A stretch of DNA of 43,307 nucleotides from JBMNOZ01 sp050943335. GTDB lineage: Bacteria; Bacillota; Desulfitobacteriia; Desulfitobacteriales; Syntrophobotulaceae. Under the pieces are notes generated by a model. The model saw only the letters and a program-made list of their open reading frames with translations. It made no database searches and was not told the DNA's origin. Shown one piece after another: positions 8,806-16,145 of this stretch. The translations under genes were made by a program, and so were the position numbers. Position 1 is the first letter of the stretch. Each line of letters opens with the position of its first letter. The stretch is from assembly GCA_050943335.1 (NCBI GenBank), contig JBMNOZ010000019.1, positions 1-43,307 of the forward strand, given 5' to 3'.

Positions 8806-9351
8806 ATGTTTCAGGCTACAACTATTATCGCTGTGAAAAAAGGAAATCAAGTTGCCATAGCCGGGGATGGCCAAGTTACATTTGGGCAAGCTACCATAAT
8901 GAAACATGGCGCTCGGAAAATACGGCGGTTATATGAAGGGAAAGTGCTCGCTGGTTTTGCTGGTTCAGTTGCCGATGCTTTTACTTTATTTGAAAAATTT
9001 GAAGGCAAACTAGAAGAATACCACGGCAATCTCCAAAGAGCGGCTGTTGAATTAGCAAAAATTTGGCGCACAGATAGGATGCTTAGGAATCTTGAAGCTT
9101 TGCTAATTGTTGCCGACCGGGAAACTCTTCTGATCATTTCGGGCTCAGGAGAAGTTATCGAACCTGATGACGGCCTTGCTGCTATCGGCTCTGGTGGCAA
9201 TTACGCTTTGGCGGCGGCTCGGGCTTTATTAAAACACTCGGATTTAAGTTGCGGAGAGTTGGCTGAGGAGGCTATGAAAATTGCAGCTTCGATTTGCGTT
9301 TACACCAATGACAATATTATCGTCGAAGAGTTGAAGGAGGAGATTGACTGA
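8806..9351 (+). CDS. hslV: ATP-dependent protease proteolytic subunit HslV
   Basis: Peptidase ring of the two-component HslUV protease. The sequence MFQATTIIAVKKGN, GDGQVTFGQATIMKH and FAGSVADAFTL matches the family; Thr5 would be the N-terminal nucleophile after removal of a four-residue propeptide. GSGGNYALAAARALL is the conserved C-terminal part. The ATG at 8806 is chosen because AAGGAGG lies just upstream; an in-frame start at 8767 would add 13 residues without a ribosome site and overlap xerC. The stop TGA shares its A with the hslU ATG, so the subunits are translationally coupled. Confidence 0.95.
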   Translation: MFQATTIIAVKKGNQVAIAGDGQVTFGQATIMKHGARKIRRLYEGKVLAGFAGSVADAFTLFEKFEGKLEEYHGNLQRAAVELAKIWRTDRMLRNLEALLIVADRETLLIISGSGEVIEPDDGLAAIGSGGNYALAAARALLKHSDLSCGELAEEAMKIAASICVYTNDNIIVEELKEEID

Positions 9352-10733
9352 TGGAACAGTATACGCCTAGAGAGATCGTCGCTGAACTTGATAAACATAT
9401 TGTCGGCCAAAACGAAGCCAAAAGGGCAGTTGCACTAGCTTTAAGAAATCGTTATCGCCGTTCCCTTTTACCTCCGGCCTTACAAGAAGATATTTTGCCA
9501 AAAAATATTTTAATGATTGGGCCGACCGGAGTAGGGAAAACGGAAATAGCGAGGCGTTTGGCGAAGTTAGTTAAAGCTCCGTTTACAAAAGTGGAAGCCA
9601 CTAAATTCACTGAAGTAGGCTATGTGGGAAGGGACGTGGAATCCATAATCCGGGATCTGACCGAAATCGCCATTCGAATGGTCAGAGCGGAGAAAATGAA
9701 AGTGGTGGAAAAGCAAGCGGAAAAGAATGCCGAAAGAAGATTGCTCACCCTTTTGGTACCCGGGAAAAAGAGAGAAACCCCAAATGTAAATCCCTTTCAA
9801 TATCTTTTTGGGCAAGATATAAAGGAGGAGAAAGAAGCACCAGTTTCTCCTGAAGTAGAAAGGGACAGGCAACTCATTAAAGAGAAATTAGAAAAGGGAG
9901 AGCTGGAAGATCATCTCCTTGAGATTGAAGTGGAAGAAAACTCTCCTTATGCTGATTTACTGGGAGCTTCGGGATTGGAATTAGGCATAAACCTTCAGGA
10001 CATGATGGCCGGAATGTTTCCCAAGAGACGTAAAAAAAGGAGGGTCAAGGTCAAAGAAGCGAGGAGAATTCTGATTCAGGAAGAAGCCCAAAACTTAATC
10101 GATCAAGATGAAGTTGTTCAGGAAGCAATTCGTAGAACTGAACAAGAGGGGATTGTTTTTATCGATGAGATTGATAAAATTGCCGGTCGGGAATCAACTG
10201 GGGGACCGGATGTTTCCCGCGGCGGTGTTCAAAGGGATATTCTGCCTCTGGTTGAAGGGTCGACAGTAGTAACCAAATACGGACCGGTTAAAACCGATCA
10301 CATCCTATTCATTGCCGCCGGTGCTTTCCATATCGCTAAACCTTCGGATCTTATCCCTGAATTACAAGGCAGATTTCCGATTCGGGTGGAGCTTAAATCC
10401 CTAAGCGTGTCTGATTTTAAAAGGATTCTTACTGAACCCAAGTCTTCGTTAGTAAAACAATATTGTGCTTTGCTGGCCACAGAGGGGATAACTGTAAATT
10501 TCGCAGATAACGCCATAGAAGAAATAGCAAAGATAGCTTATGAGGTTAATGCTTTTACAGAGAATATCGGTGCTCGACGATTACACACTATCTTGGAAAA
10601 AGTTTTAGAAGAAATATCTTTTGAGGCTTCAGAGCTGCCTCCGGACTATACCATCACTATTAATAAAGAATATATTCAGAAAACAGTCGGCAGTGTGGCA
10701 AAAAACCAAGATTTGTCAAAATATATACTTTAA
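9351..10733 (+). CDS. hslU: HslUV protease ATPase subunit
   Basis: AAA+ unfoldase that recognises and threads substrates into HslV. The Walker A motif GPTGVGKT is at residues 57-64 and Walker B (IVFIDEIDKI) near 267-277. The inserted, charged I-domain lies between about 110 and 240. The sensor region GRFPIRVELK and C-terminal ARRLHTILEKVLEEI are present. Length 460 is typical. The final residues SKYIL fit the C-terminal tail that docks into the HslV ring. It is directly followed by codY, and the codY promoter candidate overlaps its last codons. Confidence 0.97.
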   Translation: MEQYTPREIVAELDKHIVGQNEAKRAVALALRNRYRRSLLPPALQEDILPKNILMIGPTGVGKTEIARRLAKLVKAPFTKVEATKFTEVGYVGRDVESIIRDLTEIAIRMVRAEKMKVVEKQAEKNAERRLLTLLVPGKKRETPNVNPFQYLFGQDIKEEKEAPVSPEVERDRQLIKEKLEKGELEDHLLEIEVEENSPYADLLGASGLELGINLQDMMAGMFPKRRKKRRVKVKEARRILIQEEAQNLIDQDEVVQEAIRRTEQEGIVFIDEIDKIAGRESTGGPDVSRGGVQRDILPLVEGSTVVTKYGPVKTDHILFIAAGAFHIAKPSDLIPELQGRFPIRVELKSLSVSDFKRILTEPKSSLVKQYCALLATEGITVNFADNAIEEIAKIAYEVNAFTENIGARRLHTILEKVLEEISFEASELPPDYTITINKEYIQKTVGSVAKNQDLSKYIL

Positions 10734-10757
10734 ATATTCTGAAAATTTAGCTATAAT
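10729..10757 (+). promoter_or_regulatory. Candidate codY promoter with internal CodY box
   Basis: -35 TTTAAA (10729-10734), 17-nt spacer, -10 TATAAT (10752-10757), about 72 nt before the codY ATG. Between them, at 10733-10747, is AATATTCTGAAAATT, which matches the published CodY box AATTTTCWGAAAATT at 14 of 15 positions. A repressor bound there would cover the promoter, so negative autoregulation of codY is the obvious reading. This is inference from the motif. Confidence 0.6.
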
Positions 10758-10829
10758 TCAAACAAAGGACTTTATAAGGACTCAAACAATATGGAGGCTT
10801 AAATAATCTCCGGATTTAGGAGGGTTGTA

Positions 10830-11624
10830 ATGGAAACTTTGCTCGACAAGACAAGAGCGATAAGTAAGTTGATCCAAAGGGCGGCCAATAATCCCATAGA
10901 TTTTGATGAAATGGCAAAGGTTTTAAGCCAAAAAATTGAATCGAATTGCTATATTATTGGGCGCCGGGGCAAGATCTTAGCTTATTCCTTTATGAATGAT
11001 TTTTATTGCTATGAAATGGAAAATATTGTAATTCACTCGGAGCGTTTCCCTGAGAGCTACAACCAGGGGCTGATGAAAATAACCGAGACAGAGGCTAATA
11101 CAACTCAAATCGAAAACGCTTGTGTTTTCAATATCAACAAAAGATGCGGTTTTAACAATAAGATTACCACCATAGTCCCCATTCTTGGCGGAGCGGAAAG
11201 AGTTGGGACTTTAGTTTTGGCGAAATTTAATAAAGAATTTAATTCTGAAGATTTAATCTTGGCTGAATACGGGGCCACAGTTATTGGGATGGAAATTTTA
11301 AGAGTTAAAGCGGAAAAGGCCGAGGAAGAGGCTCGTAAAAAGGCAGCGGTTCAAATCGCGATTAGCACTCTTTCCTATTCTGAACTAGGCGCTGTAGAAC
11401 ATATTTTTGCCGAGCTTGGCAGTGACGGGGAAGCATTGGTGGTGGCAAGCAAGATTGCTGATCGGGTGGGAATAACCCGATCTGTTATTGTCAATGCTTT
11501 GCGGAAGTTCGAATCCGCTGGGGTTATAGAATCAAAATCTTTAGGGATGAAAGGGACTTATATCCGGGTTCTTAATGAATACTTGCTTGAAGAGCTAAAT
11601 AAGCGCATCAAACAACGTCATTAA
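10830..11624 (+). CDS. codY: GTP-sensing global transcriptional regulator CodY
   Basis: Represses nutrient-limitation genes when GTP and branched-chain amino acids are abundant. An N-terminal GAF-type ligand domain (about 1-155, ending DLILAEYGATVIGMEILR) is joined by a helical linker to a C-terminal winged helix-turn-helix. The recognition region VASKIADRVGITRSVIVNAL (205-224) and following SAGVIESKSLGMKGTYI are nearly identical to Bacillus CodY. Length 264 is typical. An AGGAGG ribosome site precedes the ATG. The hslVU-codY linkage is conserved in Bacilli. The CodY box in its own promoter suggests autoregulation. Confidence 0.96.
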   Translation: METLLDKTRAISKLIQRAANNPIDFDEMAKVLSQKIESNCYIIGRRGKILAYSFMNDFYCYEMENIVIHSERFPESYNQGLMKITETEANTTQIENACVFNINKRCGFNNKITTIVPILGGAERVGTLVLAKFNKEFNSEDLILAEYGATVIGMEILRVKAEKAEEEARKKAAVQIAISTLSYSELGAVEHIFAELGSDGEALVVASKIADRVGITRSVIVNALRKFESAGVIESKSLGMKGTYIRVLNEYLLEELNKRIKQRH

Positions 11625-11638
11625 AAGGTGGGTTGTTC

Positions 11639-12094
11639 ATGGAAGTCAATGAGTATACCTATCGGATGAAACCGCTAATCTTACCAGGTTTAGGTTTTAT
11701 TATTCTTTATCCCTTATTGGCTGGAAGTGCAAGTTATTTTTTAAGCTTAGCTAGAGAATATCTGATATTACTTTCCGCAATCTATGTAATTGCAGTTTTT
11801 ATTATTTTTCTGGTCTGGATAGTAGCAAAGAGCCAAAGGATCTTAATTAATAAGGACCAAATAATATTCCGCTCTCTTTGGGGTCGAAAAATTATCGAGC
11901 CCCAAGAAATAAAAAAAGCATCTTTTATGTGGACAAAAAACAATGATGAAATAGTTTTTATAAAAACGGGAAAAAAGACCTTTTGCCTCTCTAATTTATA
12001 TTTTCCTTTTAACGAATTGCTTACGGATTTAGAAGAATTAATTATTACCCATAATATTCGCTCAAACCTAGCTAGCCATTATGGGCTAAATTAA
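11639..12094 (+). CDS. Small membrane protein with a possible PH-like domain
   Basis: Not recognised as a named family. Two adjacent hydrophobic segments (roughly residues 13-33 and 40-63) form a membrane hairpin. They are followed by a cytosolic-looking beta-rich part (ILINKDQIIFRSLWGRKII, then EIVFIKTGKKTFCL), a layout often seen in bacterial PH-domain membrane proteins. The ATG at 11639 has AGGTGG 7 nt upstream; a TTG at 11633 lies too close to it. The gene starts 14 nt after the codY stop and is probably transcribed with it. Function unknown; a PH-like fold is an inference from strand pattern only. Confidence 0.7.
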   Translation: MEVNEYTYRMKPLILPGLGFIILYPLLAGSASYFLSLAREYLILLSAIYVIAVFIIFLVWIVAKSQRILINKDQIIFRSLWGRKIIEPQEIKKASFMWTKNNDEIVFIKTGKKTFCLSNLYFPFNELLTDLEELIITHNIRSNLASHYGLN

Positions 12095-12171
12095 TAATTT
12101 CAGAACCTGAATCAGTTGCATTCATTTTTCTGGTGTGATATTCTATTCGCAGTGTTAATTTAGAATACACA

Positions 12172-12235
12172 CGCAGGGGACTTAAGATGCCTTGTCCCTT
12201 GCTCATTGGCAAGGGTCATCGGGGATGAACCTGCG
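12172..12235 (+). ncRNA. Structured leader upstream of rpsB with two competing folds
   Basis: CGCAGG (12172-12177) pairs with CCTGCG (12230-12235), enclosing GATG (12186-12189)/CATC (12217-12220) and a 7-bp hairpin CCCTTGC (12196-12202)/GCAAGGG (12209-12215). An exclusive alternative pairs AGGGGAC (12175-12181) with GTCCCTT (12194-12200). The element ends about 35 nt before the rpsB start. Autogenous control by S2 or EF-Ts is a plausible purpose, by analogy with other ribosomal-protein leaders. I do not recognise it as a named motif. Confidence 0.5.
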
Positions 12236-12270
12236 GAGGAAAAACAAGTACAGAGAGGAGGTGTAACACA

Positions 12271-13002
12271 ATGGCTGTTATCTCCATGAAACAACTATTG
12301 GAAGCCGGTGTACACTTCGGACATCAAACCCGACGTTGGAATCCAAAAATGGCCCGCTACATCTTCACTGAAAGAAATGGGATCTATATTATTGACCTCC
12401 AAAAGACGGTCAAAAAAGTAGACGAGGCTTATAATTTTGTCAGGGATCTTGTTCAGAATGGCGGTACAATTTTATTTGTCGGCACTAAAAAGCAGGCTCA
12501 AGAATCTATTAAGGAAGAAGCTGAGCGTTGCGGTATGTTCTACGTCAATGAACGTTGGCTCGGAGGAATGCTCACTAACTTCCAAACAATTCAACAAAGA
12601 GTCCAGAGACTGCATGAACTTGAAAAAATGGAGACCGAAGGGGTCTTTGAAGTTCTCCCTAAGAAAGAGGTTGCCTCTCTTCGTCATGAAATGGGCAAAT
12701 TAGAAAGATTTCTAGGTGGAATCAAATATATGAAAAGATTGCCTGATGCTGTGTTTATAGTGGATCCACGTAAGGAAAGAATTGCGGTTGCCGAAGCTAG
12801 GAGATTAAACATCCCTATTGTCGGTATTGTAGATACTAACTGCGATCCGGATGAAATCGATGTTGTAATTCCAGCAAATGACGATGCTATCAGAGCTGTT
12901 AAATTGTTAACCTCAAAAATAGCTGACGCTGTAATCGAAGGGCAGCAGGGCAGTCTAGATGATATTGAGGAAGAGGAAGGCGCAGAAGAGACTGGGGAAT
13001 AG
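12271..13002 (+). CDS. rpsB: 30S ribosomal protein S2
   Basis: Assembles late on the 30S head-platform boundary and helps recruit S1 and mRNA. The start VISMKQLLEAGVHFGHQTRR, then NPKMARYIFTERNGIYIIDL, ERWLGGMLTNF and VGIVDTNCDPDEIDVVIPAN, are diagnostic. Length 243 is normal, with a short acidic tail after residue 228. GAGGAGGTG precedes the ATG. It begins the rpsB-tsf unit, behind a structured leader, and is followed by a hairpin that may limit read-through into tsf. Confidence 0.98.
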   Translation: MAVISMKQLLEAGVHFGHQTRRWNPKMARYIFTERNGIYIIDLQKTVKKVDEAYNFVRDLVQNGGTILFVGTKKQAQESIKEEAERCGMFYVNERWLGGMLTNFQTIQQRVQRLHELEKMETEGVFEVLPKKEVASLRHEMGKLERFLGGIKYMKRLPDAVFIVDPRKERIAVAEARRLNIPIVGIVDTNCDPDEIDVVIPANDDAIRAVKLLTSKIADAVIEGQQGSLDDIEEEEGAEETGE

Positions 13003-13009
13003 AATAAAG

Positions 13010-13058
13010 ACAGGGTGAGAAGATAAGGGCAAGGTCTAACTTACCCTGTTCTTTTGTT
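13010..13058 (+). terminator. Hairpin and T tract between rpsB and tsf
   Basis: ACAGGGTGAG (13010-13019) pairs with CTTACCCTGT (13040-13049), 10 bp with one G-U pair and a 20-nt loop, then TCTTTTGTTTG. It is probably a partial terminator setting the rpsB:tsf ratio. Confidence 0.65.
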
Positions 13059-13087
13059 TGTTCGGTATCTTGCAAGGAGGTATTTGT

Positions 13088-13741
13088 ATGGCCAAAATCA
13101 GTGCTGCTCAAGTTAAAGATTTAAGAGAGAAAACTGGAGCAGGAATGATGGATTGCAAACAGGCTTTAACCGAATGTAATGGCGATATGGAAAAAGCCGT
13201 TGATTTTCTTAGAAAAAAAGGTCTTGCCGCGGCAGCGAAAAAGGAAGGGCGAGTAGCCGCTGAAGGATTGGTAGAATCCTATATCCACGGTGGCGGTCGG
13301 ATCGGTGTTTTAGTGGAAGTAAACTGCGAAACCGATTTTGTAGCCCGGGGTGAAGAGTTTAAACAATTCGTTAGGGATATTGCGATGCAAATCGCAGCCT
13401 CTAAACCCCAGTATCTTAGCAAAGAGGATGTTCCAACTGATGTTCTTGAGCATGAGAAACAGATTTTGAGGGCTCAAGCTATAAATGAAGGGAAACCGGA
13501 AAAAATCGTTGATAAGATGGTAGAAGGCCGCATTGCTAAGTTTTATCAGGAAGTGTGTTTGCTGGAACAACCTTTTATCAAAGATCCAGATATTTTAGTG
13601 AAGGATCTATTGCTTCAGCAAACCGCGAAAATGGGAGAAAAAATTGCTATCCGACGTTTTACCCGTTTTGAATTGGGTGAAGGGATAGAAAAGCGTCAAG
13701 AAGATTTTGCCGCTGAAGTAATGAAAGAAATAAATCGCTAA
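13088..13741 (+). CDS. tsf: Translation elongation factor Ts
   Basis: Guanine-nucleotide exchange factor for EF-Tu. The N-terminal UBA-like domain (ISAAQVKDLREKTGAGMMDC) is followed by EVNCETDFVARGEEF, the EF-Tu contact region. It is the short form (217 residues) usual for many Clostridia, with a single core subdomain pair. The ATG at 13088 has AAGGAGG upstream; a TTG at 13058 would add ten residues before the ribosome site and is unlikely. Two hairpins flank it, one before the gene and one just after. Confidence 0.97.
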   Translation: MAKISAAQVKDLREKTGAGMMDCKQALTECNGDMEKAVDFLRKKGLAAAAKKEGRVAAEGLVESYIHGGGRIGVLVEVNCETDFVARGEEFKQFVRDIAMQIAASKPQYLSKEDVPTDVLEHEKQILRAQAINEGKPEKIVDKMVEGRIAKFYQEVCLLEQPFIKDPDILVKDLLLQQTAKMGEKIAIRRFTRFELGEGIEKRQEDFAAEVMKEINR

Positions 13742-13743
13742 TT

Positions 13744-13768
13744 GAGAACACTACGGTGTTCTCTTTTC
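13744..13768 (+). terminator. Intrinsic terminator after tsf
   Basis: GAGAACA (13744-13750) pairs with TGTTCTC (13757-13763) across a 6-nt loop and runs into TTTT. It begins two bases after the tsf stop. A palindrome TTCCGATCGGAA follows immediately. Confidence 0.8.
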
Positions 13769-13825
13769 CGATCGGAAGGGATTTTATTATTCGTGTAGAA
13801 AATAAATATTTACGGAGGTTCTTCC

Positions 13826-14545
13826 ATGACTATTTCACCCTACCGACGTGTTGTTTTAAAACTAAGCGGAGAGGCACTTGCCGGTGATCAGGGCTATGGC
13901 ATTGCTCATCCAATGCTGACGGCGGTCGCAGAACAGGTCCACGAGGTTCAAAAACTCGGGGTACAAATGGCTCTTGTCGTTGGCGGGGGCAACATTTGGC
14001 GGGGAATTGCCGGGAGCGCGCAAGGAATGGATCGTGCTACTGCGGATTATATGGGGATGTTGGCAACTGTAATGAATGCTCTTGCTTTGCAGGATGCCCT
14101 AGAACGTTTTGACGTTCAAACTAGGGTAATGACAGCAATTGAGATGAGACAGGTGGCAGAACCTTATATTCGGCGTCGAGCGATCCGACATATGGAAAAA
14201 GGGCGAATTGTTATTTTTGCTGCCGGAACGGGAAACCCTTACTTCTCTACAGATACAACCGCAGCTTTAAGAGCGGCGGAAATTGAAGCCGAAATTATAC
14301 TTATGGCCAAAAGAGTGGACGGAGTTTATGACTCGGATCCCTTAAAAAATCCCAAGGCCAAAAAATTTAGTCGTTTGACTTTTTTGGACGTTTTGAGCAA
14401 AAGTCTCGGAGTAATGGATTCCACAGCAGCCTCTTTATGTATGGACAATAATATTCCTTTGATAGTTTTTAACATCAATCAAAATGGCAATATTATTAAG
14501 GCGTTGCAAGGGGAATCAATCGGAACTTATATAGGGAGGGAATAA
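13826..14545 (+). CDS. pyrH: UMP kinase
   Basis: Phosphorylates UMP to UDP with ATP; a hexameric bacterial enzyme of the amino-acid kinase fold, unrelated to eukaryotic UMP/CMP kinase. Seen: VVLKLSGEALAGDQGYGI (ATP site), VVGGGNIWRG, GTGNPYFSTDTTAALRA and LMAKRVDGVYDSDP. Length 239 is typical. ACGGAGG precedes the ATG. It is separated from tsf by a terminator and from frr by a single base, so pyrH-frr is a transcription unit. Confidence 0.97.
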   Translation: MTISPYRRVVLKLSGEALAGDQGYGIAHPMLTAVAEQVHEVQKLGVQMALVVGGGNIWRGIAGSAQGMDRATADYMGMLATVMNALALQDALERFDVQTRVMTAIEMRQVAEPYIRRRAIRHMEKGRIVIFAAGTGNPYFSTDTTAALRAAEIEAEIILMAKRVDGVYDSDPLKNPKAKKFSRLTFLDVLSKSLGVMDSTAASLCMDNNIPLIVFNINQNGNIIKALQGESIGTYIGRE

Positions 14546-14546
14546 T

Positions 14547-15104
14547 ATGATTAGTGATGTAATGAACACTGCTGAAGACAAGATGAAGAAAACCATAGAA
14601 GTATGGCGAAAGGATCTGGCTTCAGTTAGAGCCGGAAGGGCAAATCCGGGCATGTTGGAAAAAGTAGTTGTTGATTATTACGGAACTCCGACTCCGGTAA
14701 ACCAACTGGCTAACATTTCTGTCCCCGAACCCTGTTTGCTTGTAATCCAGCCCTGGGACAAATCTTCTATTAAAGACATTGAAAAAGCAATTTTAATATC
14801 GGATCTCAGCATTACACCAAACAACGATGGAACTGTGATAAGGTTGGCTATTCCTCAATTGACCGCTGAACGGCGAGCGGAAATAGTAAAGTCCGTAAAA
14901 AAGAAAGCCGAGGAGGCCAGGGTTGCAATTCGCAATATCCGGCGGGAATTAATTGATGATATTAAAACCTTGGAAAAAGAAAAAGTTATTTCTGAAGATG
15001 AGTCCAAAAAGAATCAGGAAAAAGCTCAAAAACTAACGGACAAATACATTAAAGAAGTAGACGAATTATTAGCGGTCAAAGAGAAAGAAATTATGGAAGT
15101 GTGA
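14547..15104 (+). CDS. frr: Ribosome recycling factor
   Basis: Splits the post-termination 70S ribosome together with EF-G. The three-helix-bundle domain and its small inserted beta domain are recognisable: VRAGRANPGMLEKVVVDYYG, PTPVNQLANISVPEP and AIRNIRRELIDDIKTLEKEK. Length 185 is standard. The start lies one base after the pyrH stop; its Shine-Dalgarno (GGGAGG) is within the end of pyrH, so translation is probably coupled. Confidence 0.97.
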   Translation: MISDVMNTAEDKMKKTIEVWRKDLASVRAGRANPGMLEKVVVDYYGTPTPVNQLANISVPEPCLLVIQPWDKSSIKDIEKAILISDLSITPNNDGTVIRLAIPQLTAERRAEIVKSVKKKAEEARVAIRNIRRELIDDIKTLEKEKVISEDESKKNQEKAQKLTDKYIKEVDELLAVKEKEIMEV

Positions 15105-15108
15105 TGAA

Positions 15109-15300
15109 TTGCATAGGTTGGGTAGAAAATGGGTTGAGGTTGAAAAGGAATTAATAGAAAAGAAAGCGGAGTTTAACTCTAAAATAGTCTATCCCGCAAA
15201 TAAAGCAAATCCTTATGGGGATTTGAGGGTGGCAAGAATTAAACGCCGTGATAATTCAATTGAATTTATTCTAATGCACGAGAGATTTAGTATAGATTAA
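15109..15300 (+). CDS. Small conserved-looking protein after frr, unknown function
   Basis: A 63-residue charged protein with no recognised domain: an N-terminal lysine/glutamate-rich helix (EVEKELIEKKAEF), then YPANKANPYGDLRVARIKRR and a C-terminal strand-like segment (SIEFILMHERF). It starts with TTG four bases after the frr stop, with GGAAGTG 7 nt upstream, and ends just before a strong terminator, so it is the last gene of pyrH-frr. The tight packing and balanced composition argue for a real gene. The product is soluble and no function can be assigned. Confidence 0.6.
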   Translation: MHRLGRKWVEVEKELIEKKAEFNSKIVYPANKANPYGDLRVARIKRRDNSIEFILMHERFSID

Positions 15301-15308
15301 GCATCAGG

Positions 15309-15333
15309 CCCCCTATGTTTAAGGGGGTTCTTC
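15309..15333 (+). terminator. Intrinsic terminator before uppS
   Basis: CCCCCT (15309-15314) pairs with AGGGGG (15322-15327) across a 7-nt loop and is followed by TTCTTC. It ends the pyrH-frr unit 9 bases after the small-protein stop. Confidence 0.75.
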
Positions 15334-15370
15334 AAAAACGGGAAATTAACCCTAAAAATAGGTTGTGATT

Positions 15371-16135
15371 ATGGCAAAACTTTGGAGAACTGAGGAAAAA
15401 GAATTATCTGTAGAAAACATTGATAAGTCAAAAATTCCGCAACATATAGCAATTATTATGGATGGCAATGGGCGCTGGGCCAACCAGAGAGGATTGCCGC
15501 GCACCATGGGACATAGGGCTGGAGTAGAAGCCTTAAAAAGAGTAGTTATTGGTTGTGACCGCTTAGGCGTAAAATATCTGACCGTCTACGCTTTTTCCAC
15601 TGAGAACTGGAAGAGACCTAGCACGGAGATCGGCATTCTAATGTCTTTGCTTAAAGAATATATTTCTAAAGAACTTGATGAATTACATGCTAATAATGTT
15701 AAAATCCGCGTCATCGGTAGTGAGGAAAATATTCCGCCAGATGTGCGATCCGCTTATTCGAAAGCTTGTCACAAAACAAAAAACAATACAGGTTTAGTTT
15801 TGATTGTGGCCCTGAATTACGGGAGCCGAGCCGAAATTACCCAAGTCGCCAAGAATATTGCTCAGGATGTTAAAAACGGATCCTTAGAATTAGAAAATAT
15901 TACGGAACAGGTTTTTAGCTCCTATTTAATGACTAAAGACTGCCCCGATCCAGAATTATTGATTAGGACCTCCGGGGAGATGAGGCTCAGTAATTTTTTG
16001 CTCTGGCAAGCCGCCTATTCGGAGATTGTGGTTGTCAGCGAGATGTGGCCGGATTTTACAGAACAATCTCTTTTAAAAGCCGTTCAAATTTTTCAAAACC
16101 GGGAGCGAAGATTTGGTGGGCTTAAGAGTACCTAA
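15371..16135 (+). CDS. uppS: Isoprenyl transferase (undecaprenyl diphosphate synthase)
   Basis: Condenses isopentenyl diphosphate units onto farnesyl diphosphate to make the C55 lipid carrier for cell-wall synthesis. Catalytic Asp31 lies in IAIIMDGNGRWANQR, followed by GHRAGVEALK, AFSTENWKRP and the C-terminal RTSGEMRLSNFLLWQAAYSE. Length 254. The ATG at 15371 is preferred, with AGGT 7 nt upstream; a GTG at 15365 is possible. It opens the envelope-lipid block uppS-cdsA-dxr-rseP-ispG. Confidence 0.96.
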   Translation: MAKLWRTEEKELSVENIDKSKIPQHIAIIMDGNGRWANQRGLPRTMGHRAGVEALKRVVIGCDRLGVKYLTVYAFSTENWKRPSTEIGILMSLLKEYISKELDELHANNVKIRVIGSEENIPPDVRSAYSKACHKTKNNTGLVLIVALNYGSRAEITQVAKNIAQDVKNGSLELENITEQVFSSYLMTKDCPDPELLIRTSGEMRLSNFLLWQAAYSEIVVVSEMWPDFTEQSLLKAVQIFQNRERRFGGLKST

Positions 16136-16145
16136 GGAGTAGAAG

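Noticed and set aside
12096..12112. CodY-box-like TAATTTCAGAACCTG upstream of rpsB
   Set aside because: About five mismatches to the consensus; not distinguishable from background.
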